A DNA stretch of 64,000 nt, from NCBI GenBank assembly GCA_030374805.1, contig JARGSG010000054.1:340255-404254 (forward strand), in the 5' to 3' direction. The stretch is from Gracilaria gracilis (lineage: Eukaryota; Rhodophyta; Florideophyceae; Gracilariales; Gracilariaceae). A program made the position numbers and the translations under genes. This document shows positions 39,428 through 49,622 of this stretch, in pieces. The first letter of the stretch is position 1, and each line of letters starts with the position of its first letter. The notes under the pieces are model-generated. The model was not told the DNA's origin. It searched no databases and saw nothing but the letters and a program-made list of their open reading frames with translations.

Positions 39428-40399
39428 TCACGAAGGAGCGTGGCCGCGCGTATGTTGATTCCTAGTAGATACAACAATACTCGCATGGTTAAATATCCTT
39501 GCCCGTGTCCGTGTTGCGTGAAACTCACGGGCAAGGTTGTTCAACTTGAAAAGACCATGTTTGTCAAGCTGGTGAGCACGACATTCCTCCCAGATCCTTC
39601 CCGCTTCGTTAAGAAGCTGAGTCGCTTGCTCTGCTTCCCCCATACCTGTTTGAACATCAGGAGTGCTTTGGTGCAGATTTGATGCAGAAAATGGTAGCTT
39701 GACTAATGTTCCAGACGACAATTTAGTCTTCAGGTAAAGCTCTGCACGTTGCGCGTCGTGGAATCTCGCTGTCCGCATTACTGAACTCGAAGAATCTTGG
39801 TTACTGTCACACGCACTGAGTCGGGTAGGACATAACTGTTCCTCCCTAGCACCGATGGCACCGAGAAGAACATGCACACCCCACATGCGACACTTGGGAT
39901 CTCGAATCCAGTCGTGCAAGCTAGAGTGGGTATTCGCCAGAGAAAACTGTGATCCAGCGGCCTCTACGAAGATGGCCAACGCCAGCGAAGGCGAAAGATG
40001 AGGTCCACAGTGACTTAATGCGAGCAGGGTGCGAAAATGACCCAATGGCGTCGGGAAACTACAAGAAGTGCACGTGATAAAGAGGAAGGCTGCTCCCTCT
40101 TTGGAAGGAGGCGATGTGCTGTCGGACGACGCATAGGATGAGCGAAGTTGTTGAAGAGCCCCACAACCATCACAAAGAACTACAGGAACTTGGTCGATGA
40201 GCAGTTGATATTCAACATTACGGAAGGACTGAAGCGTTATAGAATGAGACGTCTTTGACTGGTCATGGGGGTCGGGGTCGACGGTGGTTAGTAAATCGGA
40301 GAAAAGACCTGGCCATAGAAGTTGTTGACGACGGCGCCATCGTTGCAAACGCAGGAAGGTAGTGACAGTTACATCAATCTTCAAGGGGGTGGCCTGCAT
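39428..40399 (-). CDS. Hypothetical protein, unknown function
   Basis: 323 residues, ATG start, not recognised. The N-terminus has a basic stretch (LRLQRWRRRQQLLW), and a CDGCGALQQ...CTSCSF pair of cysteine motifs lies ~35 residues apart, which could hold one zinc ion (CX2C...CX2C). A Ser-rich linker and a helical C-terminal part with EAEQATQLLNEAGRIWEECRAH follow. The frame is open throughout with ordinary codon use, and it starts ~430 bp from the divergent Dre2 gene. It may be one exon of a larger gene; the C-terminal ~25 residues look less protein-like. Confidence 0.5.
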   Translation of the reverse strand: MQATPLKIDVTVTTFLRLQRWRRRQQLLWPGLFSDLLTTVDPDPHDQSKTSHSITLQSFRNVEYQLLIDQVPVVLCDGCGALQQLRSSYASSDSTSPPSKEGAAFLFITCTSCSFPTPLGHFRTLLALSHCGPHLSPSLALAIFVEAAGSQFSLANTHSSLHDWIRDPKCRMWGVHVLLGAIGAREEQLCPTRLSACDSNQDSSSSVMRTARFHDAQRAELYLKTKLSSGTLVKLPFSASNLHQSTPDVQTGMGEAEQATQLLNEAGRIWEECRAHQLDKHGLFKLNNLAREFHATRTRARIFNHASIVVSTRNQHTRGHAPS

Positions 40400-40829
40400 C
40401 TAATATTAAAGCGACAAAGCGGTTGAAAGCGGACTCTATGGCGAGAATAAGACGCTCAAGTCATAGTCGCTCAGGGACGTCGATGGTTGCGGTCGCGTTT
40501 CGGGGTTTGGACCTTGGAGAGAGAGAGATTTTGCTAGTGAGAGTAGACTGTAGATAGATCTACCCTTGTACGGTAGAGATACGCAGAGGCATCACTGTTT
40601 CCAAAACCGTCGCTTGGCGCCAAAATACAGTCACAACGTTGCCACGTATTCTACAAGGCAACGTGGTGGACCTGTTCATTGCTGGAAATCGACGACCGTT
40701 CCAGAAACGAATCACGTCAGGTCCCCCACTCCCTTCGCGAAAACACTCAAGCACTATCCCGACACAATTCCGTCCTCGACCTGTTGAACCACATAATCGT
40801 AGCTCAATCATCCGGATAATGCTTTCAAA
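40400..40829. other. Divergent promoter region (unknown ORF / Dre2)
   Basis: 430 bp. It includes a run of GAGAGAGAGA (40520-40529). No gene. Confidence 0.4.
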
Positions 40830-41411
40830 ATGGTCAAACATCTGACAGAAGTACATCAGGACTCCTTGGTATCATTTGCTTCCTCCGCCGCGCCAGGAAC
40901 GCAAGTATCTGTGCAAGTACCGGCCTCCGACACTCCAGCGGACGTCAAGGTGCGCCTCACATTAGCGGGATTCATCGACATCAACCACACTTCAGCCTCC
41001 ACATTGACAGCTCGTCTTCCCTCATATGGGCAAGGCGCGTCAGTGTCTCTTTCCAACGCGCCGAAGGCAGCAAACTCCAACGCCTGGGCCGCTGCAATAT
41101 CTTCCAATGAGCAAGTCCCGCTAGTCGACGAAGACGAGCTTCTCAAACGTGACGGTATTCCGGATGGAGACGGGAAAGACTGCTCCGTCGATAGTTCAGG
41201 AAAGCGAAAACCGTGCAAGGATTGCTCTTGTGGACTCGCCGATGTGTATGAGGAACAGCAGCAGCCTAACGCTCCTCCGAAGAGCTCATGTGGTAACTGC
41301 TCATTGGGTGATGCATTCAGATGTGCTAACTGCCCCTATTTGGGACTGCCGCCATTCAAGCCTGGCGAGAAGGTTGCGATTCCGTCTTCGTTTATGACTT
41401 CTGACATATAA
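40830..41411 (+). CDS. DRE2: Anamorsin/Dre2-type cytosolic Fe-S assembly protein, short form
   Basis: 193 residues. The C-terminal CIAPIN1 domain is complete: a [2Fe-2S] motif C118-X10-C129-X2-C132-X-C134 and a [4Fe-4S] motif C154-X2-C157-X7-C165-X2-C168, then [11 protein letters not shown]. Dre2 works with the diflavin reductase Tah18 to give electrons to the cytosolic iron-sulfur assembly machinery. The N-terminal ~100 residues are much shorter than the methyltransferase-like domain of yeast and animal proteins, with only a remnant ([11 protein letters not shown]). The ATG used is the first in frame. Either the domain is reduced in this lineage or an upstream exon was missed. Confidence 0.9.
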   Translation: MVKHLTEVHQDSLVSFASSAAPGTQVSVQVPASDTPADVKVRLTLAGFIDINHTSASTLTARLPSYGQGASVSLSNAPKAANSNAWAAAISSNEQVPLVDEDELLKRDGIPDGDGKDCSVDSSGKRKPCKDCSCGLADVYEEQQQPNAPPKSSCGNCSLGDAFRCANCPYLGLPPFKPGEKVAIPSSFMTSDI

Positions 41412-41988
41412 GGACTACCTTCTCAACCGTTACGTCGACGGCTATTGTGCTGAACGGCCAACCGTACCAACCAGCCGCTACAAGCTTGCGGTCAAGGGCA
41501 GTAGTTCCTGGGATTCGATACTCAGTTCGAAGCGATTCTCCGTTTCATAGGGTCACGGTGTGGTCTTGAGGACACTTTGCCGATGAATGACAATGGAACA
41601 AATGCCGGCACTTCCTGCATTGTTTACTTGGTTGTGAAGAATGTGGACCATTTCTTTGGATGTTTGGTGGCGTTTCTATACAGGGCTGGTGGTGATGCTT
41701 CAACGTAAGAAAAGGTTTTGGAGCTCCGTATTGACCACCTGTGGCTATCGCTTGTATATGCTCAGTCGTTATCTCCCTATCGTGAAGCTCACATCGGTAT
41801 CACAATATCGTTTGTGAGATTAGGCTGGTACACATTGAGCTTCGTGTTAGCGACAATGCTGTCACATGAGGCAGACAACTATCAACGGCTGGCCACTCAA
41901 GTCAAAAGGAGTATCGAACCCAACTCTTTCAGATACCATATCCGAATTTTCTATTCGAGATCTCTTTTAGTTTTGGCCGTTGTATACT
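41412..41988. other. Convergent intergenic region (Dre2 / PheRS alpha)
   Basis: 577 bp, no supported gene or repeat. Confidence 0.4.
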
Positions 41989-43518
41989 TCAGAAAGTTAG
42001 TCGGCATATAGGATTAGTCTGGATTGCCTTTAAATCTACCTTGTGACCGAAGAGGTCTCGAATGTTGCGAATCCCATAACGTATCATAGTTGGTCGTTCG
42101 AGACTCAAGCCCCAAGCAATCACCGTTACATCTTCTGGAATCCCCATCGGCCTGATCATCTCTGGCCGGAAAACACCAGAATTTCCGACCTCAACCCACT
42201 TCTGAAGTCCTTCATGATACGAGTGAATCTCTAAAGATGGCGTTGTGTATGGGTTATGGGTCGGTTTGAAACGCAACTTTGACATACCCATCTTCTTGAA
42301 GAACTCGTGAATGATTCCTTTCAAGTGTCCTAACGAAAGGTTTCTATCTGCCACTAGACCTTCAATCTGATGGAACTCCGCCAAGTGTGTAGCATCAAGA
42401 GTTTCGTTTCGGAACACTCTGTCAATTGAAAAGTACTTCTTGGGCTTGAACTCCTTCTGTTGGGCGAGAAGATACAACATTCGACTCGAGACAGCTGTTG
42501 TATGAGTTCTAAGGATGTTCTTTCGCGCCTCCTGCTCCGACCACTCATAGCGATAGCCTCTAGACCCAAATCCACCTTCTTGGTGAATGCTGCGCACTCT
42601 CTCGAGGTACTCCATATCCATAACGTTGGCAAATTCAGGGTCGGACAGGAAGAACGTGTCGTGTTCATCTCTTGCTGGGTGCTGTTGTGGTTGGAAAAGG
42701 GCGTCAAAGTTCCAGAATGAGGACTCAACATAGTTGCTGGTCGGCATCTCTTCGAAGCCCATCTCTAGAAAAATGAGTCGGAATTGTTCACGAACTTTGA
42801 GCAAAGTATGTAAGTATCCGCCACTTGTTTGTTTTCCTTCTGCGTCAAAGTTGTAAGGCTTAAATGCAACAGATTTCCACTCTCCAGACTCGAGCATATC
42901 TTTCGTTAGCTCGGTGGCCTGTTCTTTGCGCGCATCTACCAGCCTTTCTCCGGGGAAGATCTTGAAGGTCTTGTATGGTTTCAAGGCCGCAAGCTTCCTA
43001 GATTTGAGATCTTTGAGCATGGCACTTGGGACGCCATCTGGAGCGCCATCCTGATCGCGAAGCTTTCGGAGGGCGTCAGCAACATCGTCTGTTACGGTAA
43101 CGCCATCGTTAACCTTAAACGCCTTCGTTTCCTTATCAATAGACACCCACTTGCGACGCAGAGCCTGCTGTTTGCCTCTGGTCATGACCTGCTTTGAAAC
43201 CTTCTTTGCCAGTTGATCAGGCATAGGGGCCTCGCCGATGTCAAGAACTTCCCGGACCGCATTGAAAAAGGTTACTTCCGGCGATGTAGTGTCCGCATAA
43301 GATAAGCCCTCAGAAGAAATTTCCCAGCGATTGTGGGTCACTGGTTCCAACTTGATCGCCAGTTTGGCGTGCAATGACTTGAGAACGCCATCAACCAACT
43401 TCTGGTGATCAGTCTGTAGCTTGTTCGCTAAAGGCAGTGATTCTATGAACTCAGAAGTTGAGCTGAGCTCTTCCACTGATCGAAGCAGAGCTTCCTCGTT
43501 TGTCACGTCGGTCGACAT
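41989..43518 (-). CDS. Phenylalanyl-tRNA synthetase alpha subunit, cytosolic
   Basis: 509 residues from the ATG at 43518 ([12 protein letters not shown]), the usual start context for the eukaryotic/archaeal type; the frame stays open with another ATG at 43647, but the added 43 residues look unlike protein of this family. The N-terminal winged-helix tRNA/DNA-binding-like domains (~1-190) precede the class II aminoacylation core: motif 1 region [38 protein letters not shown], motif 2 [19 protein letters not shown], and motif 3 [16 protein letters not shown]. It pairs with a beta subunit (not in this window) to charge tRNA-Phe. Confidence 0.95.
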   Translation of the reverse strand: MSTDVTNEEALLRSVEELSSTSEFIESLPLANKLQTDHQKLVDGVLKSLHAKLAIKLEPVTHNRWEISSEGLSYADTTSPEVTFFNAVREVLDIGEAPMPDQLAKKVSKQVMTRGKQQALRRKWVSIDKETKAFKVNDGVTVTDDVADALRKLRDQDGAPDGVPSAMLKDLKSRKLAALKPYKTFKIFPGERLVDARKEQATELTKDMLESGEWKSVAFKPYNFDAEGKQTSGGYLHTLLKVREQFRLIFLEMGFEEMPTSNYVESSFWNFDALFQPQQHPARDEHDTFFLSDPEFANVMDMEYLERVRSIHQEGGFGSRGYRYEWSEQEARKNILRTHTTAVSSRMLYLLAQQKEFKPKKYFSIDRVFRNETLDATHLAEFHQIEGLVADRNLSLGHLKGIIHEFFKKMGMSKLRFKPTHNPYTTPSLEIHSYHEGLQKWVEVGNSGVFRPEMIRPMGIPEDVTVIAWGLSLERPTMIRYGIRNIRDLFGHKVDLKAIQTNPICRLTF

Positions 43519-43976
43519 TGCTCCTTGAGCGTGTGAGGTGAGCGGCTGGAGAGAACGACCAAGAGCGAAGTAGATAACTACATAGGCCGTCGAAGTATCG
43601 TGGTAAAACGGTACTCGCAAATTCTGACATATCCCACAGGTCACCATCGGCGGACCAACGTAGCAGTTCGTTGTGTCATTGCTGGCACTCTGGGCCGAAA
43701 GAGAGATGAATACTTAATTAGTTATTATATTACCATTAGGAAACTACTCGCATTTTCCAGCGAGATCATTGAGCCCTTGCTCTTGATTGTATCTGCCCCC
43801 ATCCGGCCCTGTACTTCGATATTGGTTCTGAGATCAACCGCACGAACTGAAATGGCGTTGAGCATCTATGATTCTTAGTGACTTCCATCCACTAATCTCT
43901 CACTCTCGCCCAACCAAAGGAAACCCCTGTTAACTGCATCTTGTGAGGTCTGTTCCAAGAGCTTCGTTCGGAAGAA
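43519..43976. other. Divergent promoter region (PheRS alpha / DUF493 protein)
   Basis: 458 bp with no supported gene. Confidence 0.4.
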
Positions 43977-45884
43977 ATGAACAGCGCGCTGCCTTTCCTA
44001 TGCTTTTCTTGCCCCGCCATAAATGTGTCGGCCTGCGGCAGATCATTTAATTGCACGCCAATAATGATACAACGGCCGCCTGCGTACCGGATATCCTCCA
44101 CAGTTTTTATGAACAGTAAGCGTCCTTCAAGGGCTTCAAACCGGAAACAGAAACCCAACTCACGGATATCGTCATCGGTTGATGACGAAGACGCTCCAAT
44201 TGCAATTCAAGACAATACAACCGCGGCGAATGCACAGGATGATCTTTTGGATGAGTCAGAAGATAAGAATTTTGAGGAGTGGTCCCCTGTTGCTGAGGAT
44301 GACGATGATGTGTCTCTAGAACAGCTGCTCCTCGATGATGATGAGGAGGAAGACAAGACTCTGGCTGATGGCGATATTCTGTTAAATGAAGAGTATGAAG
44401 AGGATCCTGCGGACCTTGCGATTGACGATGCCTTTGATGAAGAAGAAGGTGAAGAGGACGAAGAAGACGAGGATGAAGAAGATGGAGAGACAGAAGATGA
44501 AGATGTTATCGATGAAGACGATGAACTGGCTGCAAAGGCTGACGGTGAAGATTTTGACGATGGTATGCCAATTCCTACCGTAGGAAAACGGCAGAAACGC
44601 ACTGTATCAAAAACAAGAAGTATCCCCGTGAAGGAGGTAGACGATGAGGAGAATTTGGATGCTTCGGAAGATGGCCTAGACCCAATTGAAGAAGGCTTCG
44701 AACCTGTTTTTGAAATTGCGGATGTTGAAAGTGATGATTCTACTTCAGACTTAACAGCAATAGGCGATGAGAGTTCAACAGAAGATCTCGATGAACAAAA
44801 CGCCGAAGATATCAGAAACGCCGCAAATATCTTATCCGAAAGCGGAATCCTTGGTCTTGGTTTGGGGGAGGGAAAGAAAGATGCAGCATCTGTGTCCACT
44901 GATGAAGAGTTGGAAGAGGATGGAGAATATGACTTTGACGGGTTATTTGATGCCAAAGATGAAGACGTTGATGAAGAAAAGGAAGACAATGATGATGAAA
45001 TTGATGGGATTAATGCAGCAGAGCAGCAACAAGAACGACTAGACCAAGAATTCGCGCTGACATCTGAATCAAGTTTTGGCAAGATATGGGAACTAAATGA
45101 GGACACCTATGTTACCATCACAGATCCGGGGCAGGCTTATGCTTATGAGTTAGATGAAGATGATGAAGAAGACCAAGAAATGTCAACAGTTAGGAGGGGA
45201 AAACAAGGGGGGTGGAGTGGAGGCCTTGCATCGTATCCCACTTCGTCAGATCTGCCTGAAGGTTCAAGGGAATGGATTGCACGTCGTTCATACGAACTAC
45301 TCGCACAATCTACACCTAAAGAAATGTTTCGGTGGACAAAACGCCATTTTTCTCCTCCACCAGCAATTTCCGATCTGTACCCGCAACAGGAACGAAAACC
45401 AGTACCCCTCGGTAAGCAAACTCTAAAGCTTTCATCGCCAGACTCTTCCTCTCAGTGGAATCCTGATAACCATCAGGAAAAGATGAACCCTGTACAAACC
45501 ACTGAAGAGAAGCAGGAAGAGGAGGAGGCAGGCGAATCTGACGACGTTACAACCGATACAACAGCGAGTAAGTCATATGCTGGTCAGACATCGGCAGGAG
45601 ACGACGAATTCGAACTCGATAGAACTGCTTTGGATCGATCAGTGACATTCCCAAGCTCGTTTAAGTTCAAAATAGAAGCCACAGGTGAAGATTTTCGGGA
45701 TCATATACAACGGATTGTGGAGAACACTTTGCAACGGGAAGTGGAGCCGCTAGCATTATCAGTGGAGCAAGAAGGAAAACATGAACGAATCGAGTTCAAC
45801 GTAACTGTTCAGAACTCGAAGGAAATCACGGACATTTTCGAAGCTCTTTATAGCGACGAACGCGTTAAACGTAGCTATGGGTAG
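43977..45884 (+). CDS. Acidic protein with C-terminal DUF493 (YbeD-like) domain, probably plastid
   Basis: 635 residues. Residues ~1-65 resemble a transit peptide (Ser/Arg/Lys-rich, few acids). Residues ~70-400 are extremely rich in Asp and Glu with long acidic runs, so probably disordered. A short conserved-looking block follows (SREWIARRSYELLAQSTPKEMFRWTKRHF, ~430-460). The last ~85 residues (VTFPSSFKFKIEATGEDFRDHI ... ITDIFEALYSDERVKRSYG) match the ferredoxin-like DUF493/UPF0250 fold found alone in bacteria (YbeD) and in plant plastid proteins. The function of DUF493 is poorly defined, possibly regulatory. The large acidic extension is unusual for the family. Confidence 0.75.
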   Translation: MNSALPFLCFSCPAINVSACGRSFNCTPIMIQRPPAYRISSTVFMNSKRPSRASNRKQKPNSRISSSVDDEDAPIAIQDNTTAANAQDDLLDESEDKNFEEWSPVAEDDDDVSLEQLLLDDDEEEDKTLADGDILLNEEYEEDPADLAIDDAFDEEEGEEDEEDEDEEDGETEDEDVIDEDDELAAKADGEDFDDGMPIPTVGKRQKRTVSKTRSIPVKEVDDEENLDASEDGLDPIEEGFEPVFEIADVESDDSTSDLTAIGDESSTEDLDEQNAEDIRNAANILSESGILGLGLGEGKKDAASVSTDEELEEDGEYDFDGLFDAKDEDVDEEKEDNDDEIDGINAAEQQQERLDQEFALTSESSFGKIWELNEDTYVTITDPGQAYAYELDEDDEEDQEMSTVRRGKQGGWSGGLASYPTSSDLPEGSREWIARRSYELLAQSTPKEMFRWTKRHFSPPPAISDLYPQQERKPVPLGKQTLKLSSPDSSSQWNPDNHQEKMNPVQTTEEKQEEEEAGESDDVTTDTTASKSYAGQTSAGDDEFELDRTALDRSVTFPSSFKFKIEATGEDFRDHIQRIVENTLQREVEPLALSVEQEGKHERIEFNVTVQNSKEITDIFEALYSDERVKRSYG

Positions 45885-46149
45885 CTTACTTTCTCAAAAC
45901 GATAAACAAAGGAAATGCAAGTGCGTGCGGGAAGCTTTCTACCAAAGTAGAGCCATGTTAACGTCAGTTCGAGGCGAGCTTTTCTTGCGTTATATCGCCG
46001 TCTCGAAAAAGACTTTGCTCCAACGTTCCAGAAGAAAACCACCAAGGACAAAGGAACACATCTCGATTAGTGGATGCTTTGAAACTACGTGAACTCCGTC
46101 TGTACTCAACGGTACGTGAGATCACTTCGCCGAATACAAGCTCTGGACC

Positions 46150-46610
46150 TTACAAAACTACCGCAAACTCCTAAGCAGTCGTCTCTGCGCTTCAAGGGGA
46201 TTTGAACACAACCAAGTCATCTGAAGTGCTTTGCTCGTACAACATTCAGCGTGAACTTGCAATATAAGGTCTTTCTTTTGGGTACCAAGCCACTGCGACG
46301 TTGTCCAGAATGAAAGGCTTGACCAGCTAGCGAAGTCTGGCCTGGCACTACCCATGACCGAACACATTAAGATGGGCATTAATGAACTGGACATCAAACC
46401 ACCAGCTTTCGAAAGAGGATAAAGGAAAAATGGTTTAAGAAGAACTCCTGCGACGGAACTTGCTCTCCTTATAGTCTTCTCAATTAGATGTCGAGTGCAT
46501 TGCCAAGAGAAAACCAACAAACCGCTGGATGTGATATCATTAACTGTATAAACAGGAGATTTCATTTCATGAGGAAAGAGTCTCTTCTTCGTTAATGCAG
46601 ACGTCAACCA
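46150..46610 (-). mobile_element. Probable LINE tail fragment
   Basis: A minus-strand reading ending TSDDLVVFKSP, followed in another frame by EAQRRLLRSLR, parallels the AELVVLRCPFTNASRREELL tail at 47.3 kb. It is degenerate and the assignment is weak. Confidence 0.3.
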
Positions 46611-46632
46611 TCAAGTACTACGTTGAAGCAAA

Positions 46633-46636
<4 letters not shown>

Positions 46637-46664
<28 letters not shown>
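46637..46664. repeat. (TC)n microsatellite, about 14 units
   Basis: Uninterrupted TC run. Read on the minus strand it is a (GA)n tract just downstream of a LINE tail, so it may have arisen from the element's 3' end. Confidence 0.92.
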
Positions 46665-46668
<4 letters not shown>

Positions 46669-46739
46669 CTTTCTTAATGGACACATAAGCCTAAATACAA
46701 CTTGATGCGGAGCGTTTCTGTTCGAAGAAACGTTCTCTC

Positions 46740-47050
46740 GCCGAAAGGCCAGTACTCTTTCATGTCAATTTCTTATAAAATCAGAAACAATAAACCCCTG
46801 TCTCGGAGGGGACGTAAACACAATCTCCTTGCAGCAGTCGGTTTTGGGCATCGTAGGATCATTCAAAACCCCCAGTCTGCAATCACACACCAGTCTCTTT
46901 CCCAATAGATACGATCCAAGAGGATGCAGAAATGGAGAATGGCCCACAAAAAGCTGTGACAAAGTGACTTCTGCTTCTCGTGATCCTACAATCCTTGCCA
47001 GACTACTGGGCATTTCCGCTAACAGGGCTTGCCATTTTGCCGCTTGGTGA
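46740..47050 (-). mobile_element. LINE 3'-end relic
   Basis: Minus-strand frame with VGSREAEVTLSQLFVGHSPFLHPLGSYL..., then a CDCRLG segment, matching the pattern and spacing of the neighbouring RNase H-LINE tail and of the fragment at 35.98 kb. Its 3' side leads into the (GA)n tract. Confidence 0.5.
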
Positions 47051-47137
47051 CTCTCGTCCTAACTTCCATGTAATCGATCGGTACGACATTTTGTCTATCC
47101 AAAGAATTTTCCCTCTCTCATTAAGAAGGCTAACAAC

Positions 47138-47840
47138 TTATACGGACGCTGTCCCATCAAGTCTTGCAGTCATATTGCGTCGTTGAATTAACGGTAGGAG
47201 TTCTTCTCGACGGGAGGCGTTTGTAAAGGGACATCGCAGGACTACGAGTTCTGCATCATTCTTAACATTTGTACCACACTCGCATCTCAGAAGCTTCCGA
47301 TTCATGTACCGTGTACCCACGTACGTTGCTACTGGGGGACGATCTGGAACGTTACTCGTCAAAAGCTGGGCTAGAAGCACTTCAGCTTTCTTGCCTGTGT
47401 AATCGTCGGGTATACATTCCGGTAGAGACCCTAACTGTTCCATTTCCCTTTTATCGAGAGCTGCGCTTTGAAACGCGGCATATCGATGCTAACTGTAACT
47501 TGCTCCATCCACGGCAGCGTTAACCTAGACTTCGCAAGTTGATCAACACACTCGGTCTGGGCAATGCCGTATTCACTTGGTATCCAGGAAGCACAAACTC
47601 TGCAATGTAGGCTCAGGTTGGACAGCACGAAAGCGAGGCGTTATGGGCTACTAGATTGCCTTTGCAAGTTGCCTTGAAGCGCCGATACGGCTGCTTGAGT
47701 CAGTGAAGATCCGTACTGTTCCTTCAAACCCGGAGAGAATCACGGCTGCTGATTGTTGAGGTTGCTTAACTGCTCGACAGAACTTCTCGGTACCAAGGAC
47801 ACCAAGGGTACGTCGAATGTTATCAACACAGATATCAGTT
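47138..47840 (-). mobile_element. LINE fragment with RNase H and zinc-knuckle tail
   Basis: Minus-strand blocks in order: EGTVRIFTDSSSRIGA (RNase H TDS motif), a gap with stops, ASWIPSEYGIAQTECVDQLAK (the WxPSHxGIxGNExADxLAK-type end of the RNase H domain), and after a frameshift KKAEVLLAQLLTSNVPDRPP ... LLRCECGTNVKNDAELVVLRCPF (zinc knuckle). Several stops and one frameshift show it is dead. Its truncated 5' edge lies within ~10 bp of the stop codon of the CECR5-like gene. Confidence 0.72.
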
Positions 47841-47848
47841 GAATAACT

Positions 47849-48904
47849 TCATGCTAGCACCTCATGTTTGTCCAATGCATGCTCTACAGCATGTTGCACG
47901 TCATCCACAACGACATGAGCAGCATCAACTTCATCATTGACTCCCTTGAAATTTCCAGTTCGCACCAAAACTGATCGCCATGGCTCTCCTCTGGCATTTG
48001 CACCACGCACATCTGAGGGCGGGTTGTCTCCAATAGCGTAAATAGTCGGTAAAGTTTGTGTGCAGTACCCCATGTGACCCAGCTGCTGGCGAAGAAGTGC
48101 TTCTGCCAACTGATAGTTTGGAGAGTGGGGCTTTCCAAATTGAACGAAACGCAACTCTCTCCCGGTCACATGAGAATAAACTGCTTGCAATGCCACGCAG
48201 AATGATCCGCCAGCCAGCCTTGGGAGATGGTACTCTGTGGGAAATAGAATATCTGGATTACAGAAGTATAAATCGACCACCTGCTCATCGGAATGGCTGC
48301 GACTGCGATCTCCATCGGAACGCAACACGTCGATCAGTAGCTGAATATCACGTCCCCAGTCGCGAGAGTCTGTCATGACAAAGGCGGCTCCAATGGGCAT
48401 TTCAGAAACGCGATAGTCCTCTGCAGCGGGCTGTATGTTTCCGTGACGTGCAAACGGTGTGGAATGAGAGTCGATATTCGCAAGAGCTTCGGTGCTGATT
48501 ACATGCGGGAAGCCATAAGAACGAACAATTTGCGCACAGTGGGGATTTCCAACGGTCAACACAGCTTTGTTTGCATAGGCGGGCATAAGGCTCCTCAGTG
48601 GGGAGTGTGAAAGGACGATTTGATGCTCTTGAACTGGGAGCTGGAACAAGTTGGTGAGCTTTTCAGCGCGCGCAGCTTCAGTTGTTCCGCCACCGTTTGT
48701 TAGAAAGGTTATTGGAGTGCGCCATCGGCTTTGTGACTCGTCGTATAAGGATTGCAGAGCTGGTTGAGCAGCTGGAAGAACTGAACCGCCGCGAATGAGG
48801 ACGCCATCTATGTCGAAAACAAAGGCGGGACCATTGTATGGTTGACTGGTGGACAACCGCCTCAGAAGAAGGCGAGTTGAGAGCAGATTTCTAGCAAGCA
48901 TCAT
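47849..48904 (-). CDS. HAD-superfamily hydrolase, CECR5/HDHD5-like
   Basis: 351 residues from the first ATG of an ATG pair; upstream codons in frame lack an ATG. The start MMLARNLLSTRLLLRRLSTSQ is a classic mitochondrial presequence (Arg/Leu/Ser, no acids). HAD motif I FVFDIDGVLIRGG has D31/D33, motif II TFLTNGGGT, and the late motif AIGDNPPSDVRGANARG supplies the acidic Mg2+ ligands, with a type IIA cap between. The yeast and human relatives (CECR5/HDHD5) are mitochondrial proteins of unsettled substrate. Lipid or nucleotide phosphatase roles cannot be distinguished. Confidence 0.88.
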   Translation of the reverse strand: MMLARNLLSTRLLLRRLSTSQPYNGPAFVFDIDGVLIRGGSVLPAAQPALQSLYDESQSRWRTPITFLTNGGGTTEAARAEKLTNLFQLPVQEHQIVLSHSPLRSLMPAYANKAVLTVGNPHCAQIVRSYGFPHVISTEALANIDSHSTPFARHGNIQPAAEDYRVSEMPIGAAFVMTDSRDWGRDIQLLIDVLRSDGDRSRSHSDEQVVDLYFCNPDILFPTEYHLPRLAGGSFCVALQAVYSHVTGRELRFVQFGKPHSPNYQLAEALLRQQLGHMGYCTQTLPTIYAIGDNPPSDVRGANARGEPWRSVLVRTGNFKGVNDEVDAAHVVVDDVQHAVEHALDKHEVLA

Positions 48905-49622
48905 GTGTTGAATATCTCTTGGATAGTGGAGGAACCCAAATAGTGCTGCTGAAGACCGAAGCTGGTGCTGTTTGGCATCGGCATACCTTACCCGAATCAC
49001 GGCATACGCGATTGAAACAGATAGCGTTACCCTTTGTAATCAGACAGCTTTTCAACACAGGGTGTGAAGTCCTTTAGGTTGAAGCCCTTGAAAAGTTCAT
49101 CTGAACGATGGTCGGTTGCCGAAGTTGCCAAGGTCAAGAAGCTCCTGTACTTCATACACTTCTTTGTGGCTTTGCAGGCTCCTGTCGTCTCCGGCTTCTG
49201 TGCTGCTACAAGGACCATAGTGACGTACGGTGTCACGCCTGCCGTCACGCGCTTCGAGAGACCGAAAAAATCCACTTGGCATTTCACAGTTGGTCACCCG
49301 TATGTAGCGAAACAGGCTCAAGCCTCTCATTGGACTGCATCTCGCGCCCGTAGATTCGCTCTCCATTCAAATCATTGCCCTTCAAACGCCTCCCGGGGGC
49401 TTGGTGTGAATCGCGTCACCTCGAACTCACGCAACCCCCAAAACAAAGGTCGGGGCATTCATCAGGAATGCACACCATATACGAAAGCAGTGCCTGTATC
49501 GGCCATCCCTGCTATCTTTGCAGCTTCTCCCTCTCTCCTGCTATGCTCCATCCAGGCGAATAGACTCAAAGAGCATAGTTCAGCAGAGAAGAACCCATCT
49601 TGTTGTCTTGAGACACTGAAAA
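48905..49622. other. Divergent promoter region (HAD hydrolase / phosphoserine phosphatase)
   Basis: 718 bp. ORFs on both strands overlap here (for example 49064-49651 plus, 49027-49287 minus), but they start at non-ATG codons and show no domain. No gene is supported. Confidence 0.4.

Larger units (their letters stand above)
45885..47848. other. Gene-free region filled with LINE fragments
   Basis: About 2 kb between the DUF493 and HAD genes. The recognisable content is LINE 3'-end fragments on the minus strand and a CT microsatellite, listed separately. No host gene is supported. Confidence 0.6.

Noticed and set aside
43519-43647. Upstream ATG adding 43 residues to PheRS alpha
   Set aside because: The added segment is neither a typical targeting peptide nor family-like; the MSTDV start fits cytosolic orthologues better.
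44207-45106. Minus-strand 299-codon Ser-rich ORF
   Set aside because: It is the antisense shadow of the Asp/Glu-rich (GAN) codons of the DUF493 protein.
49027-49287. Minus-strand 86-codon ORF between the HAD hydrolase and phosphoserine phosphatase
   Set aside because: It starts at GTG, the first ATG leaves only ~64 residues, it has no recognised domain, and it overlaps equally long frames on the other strand.
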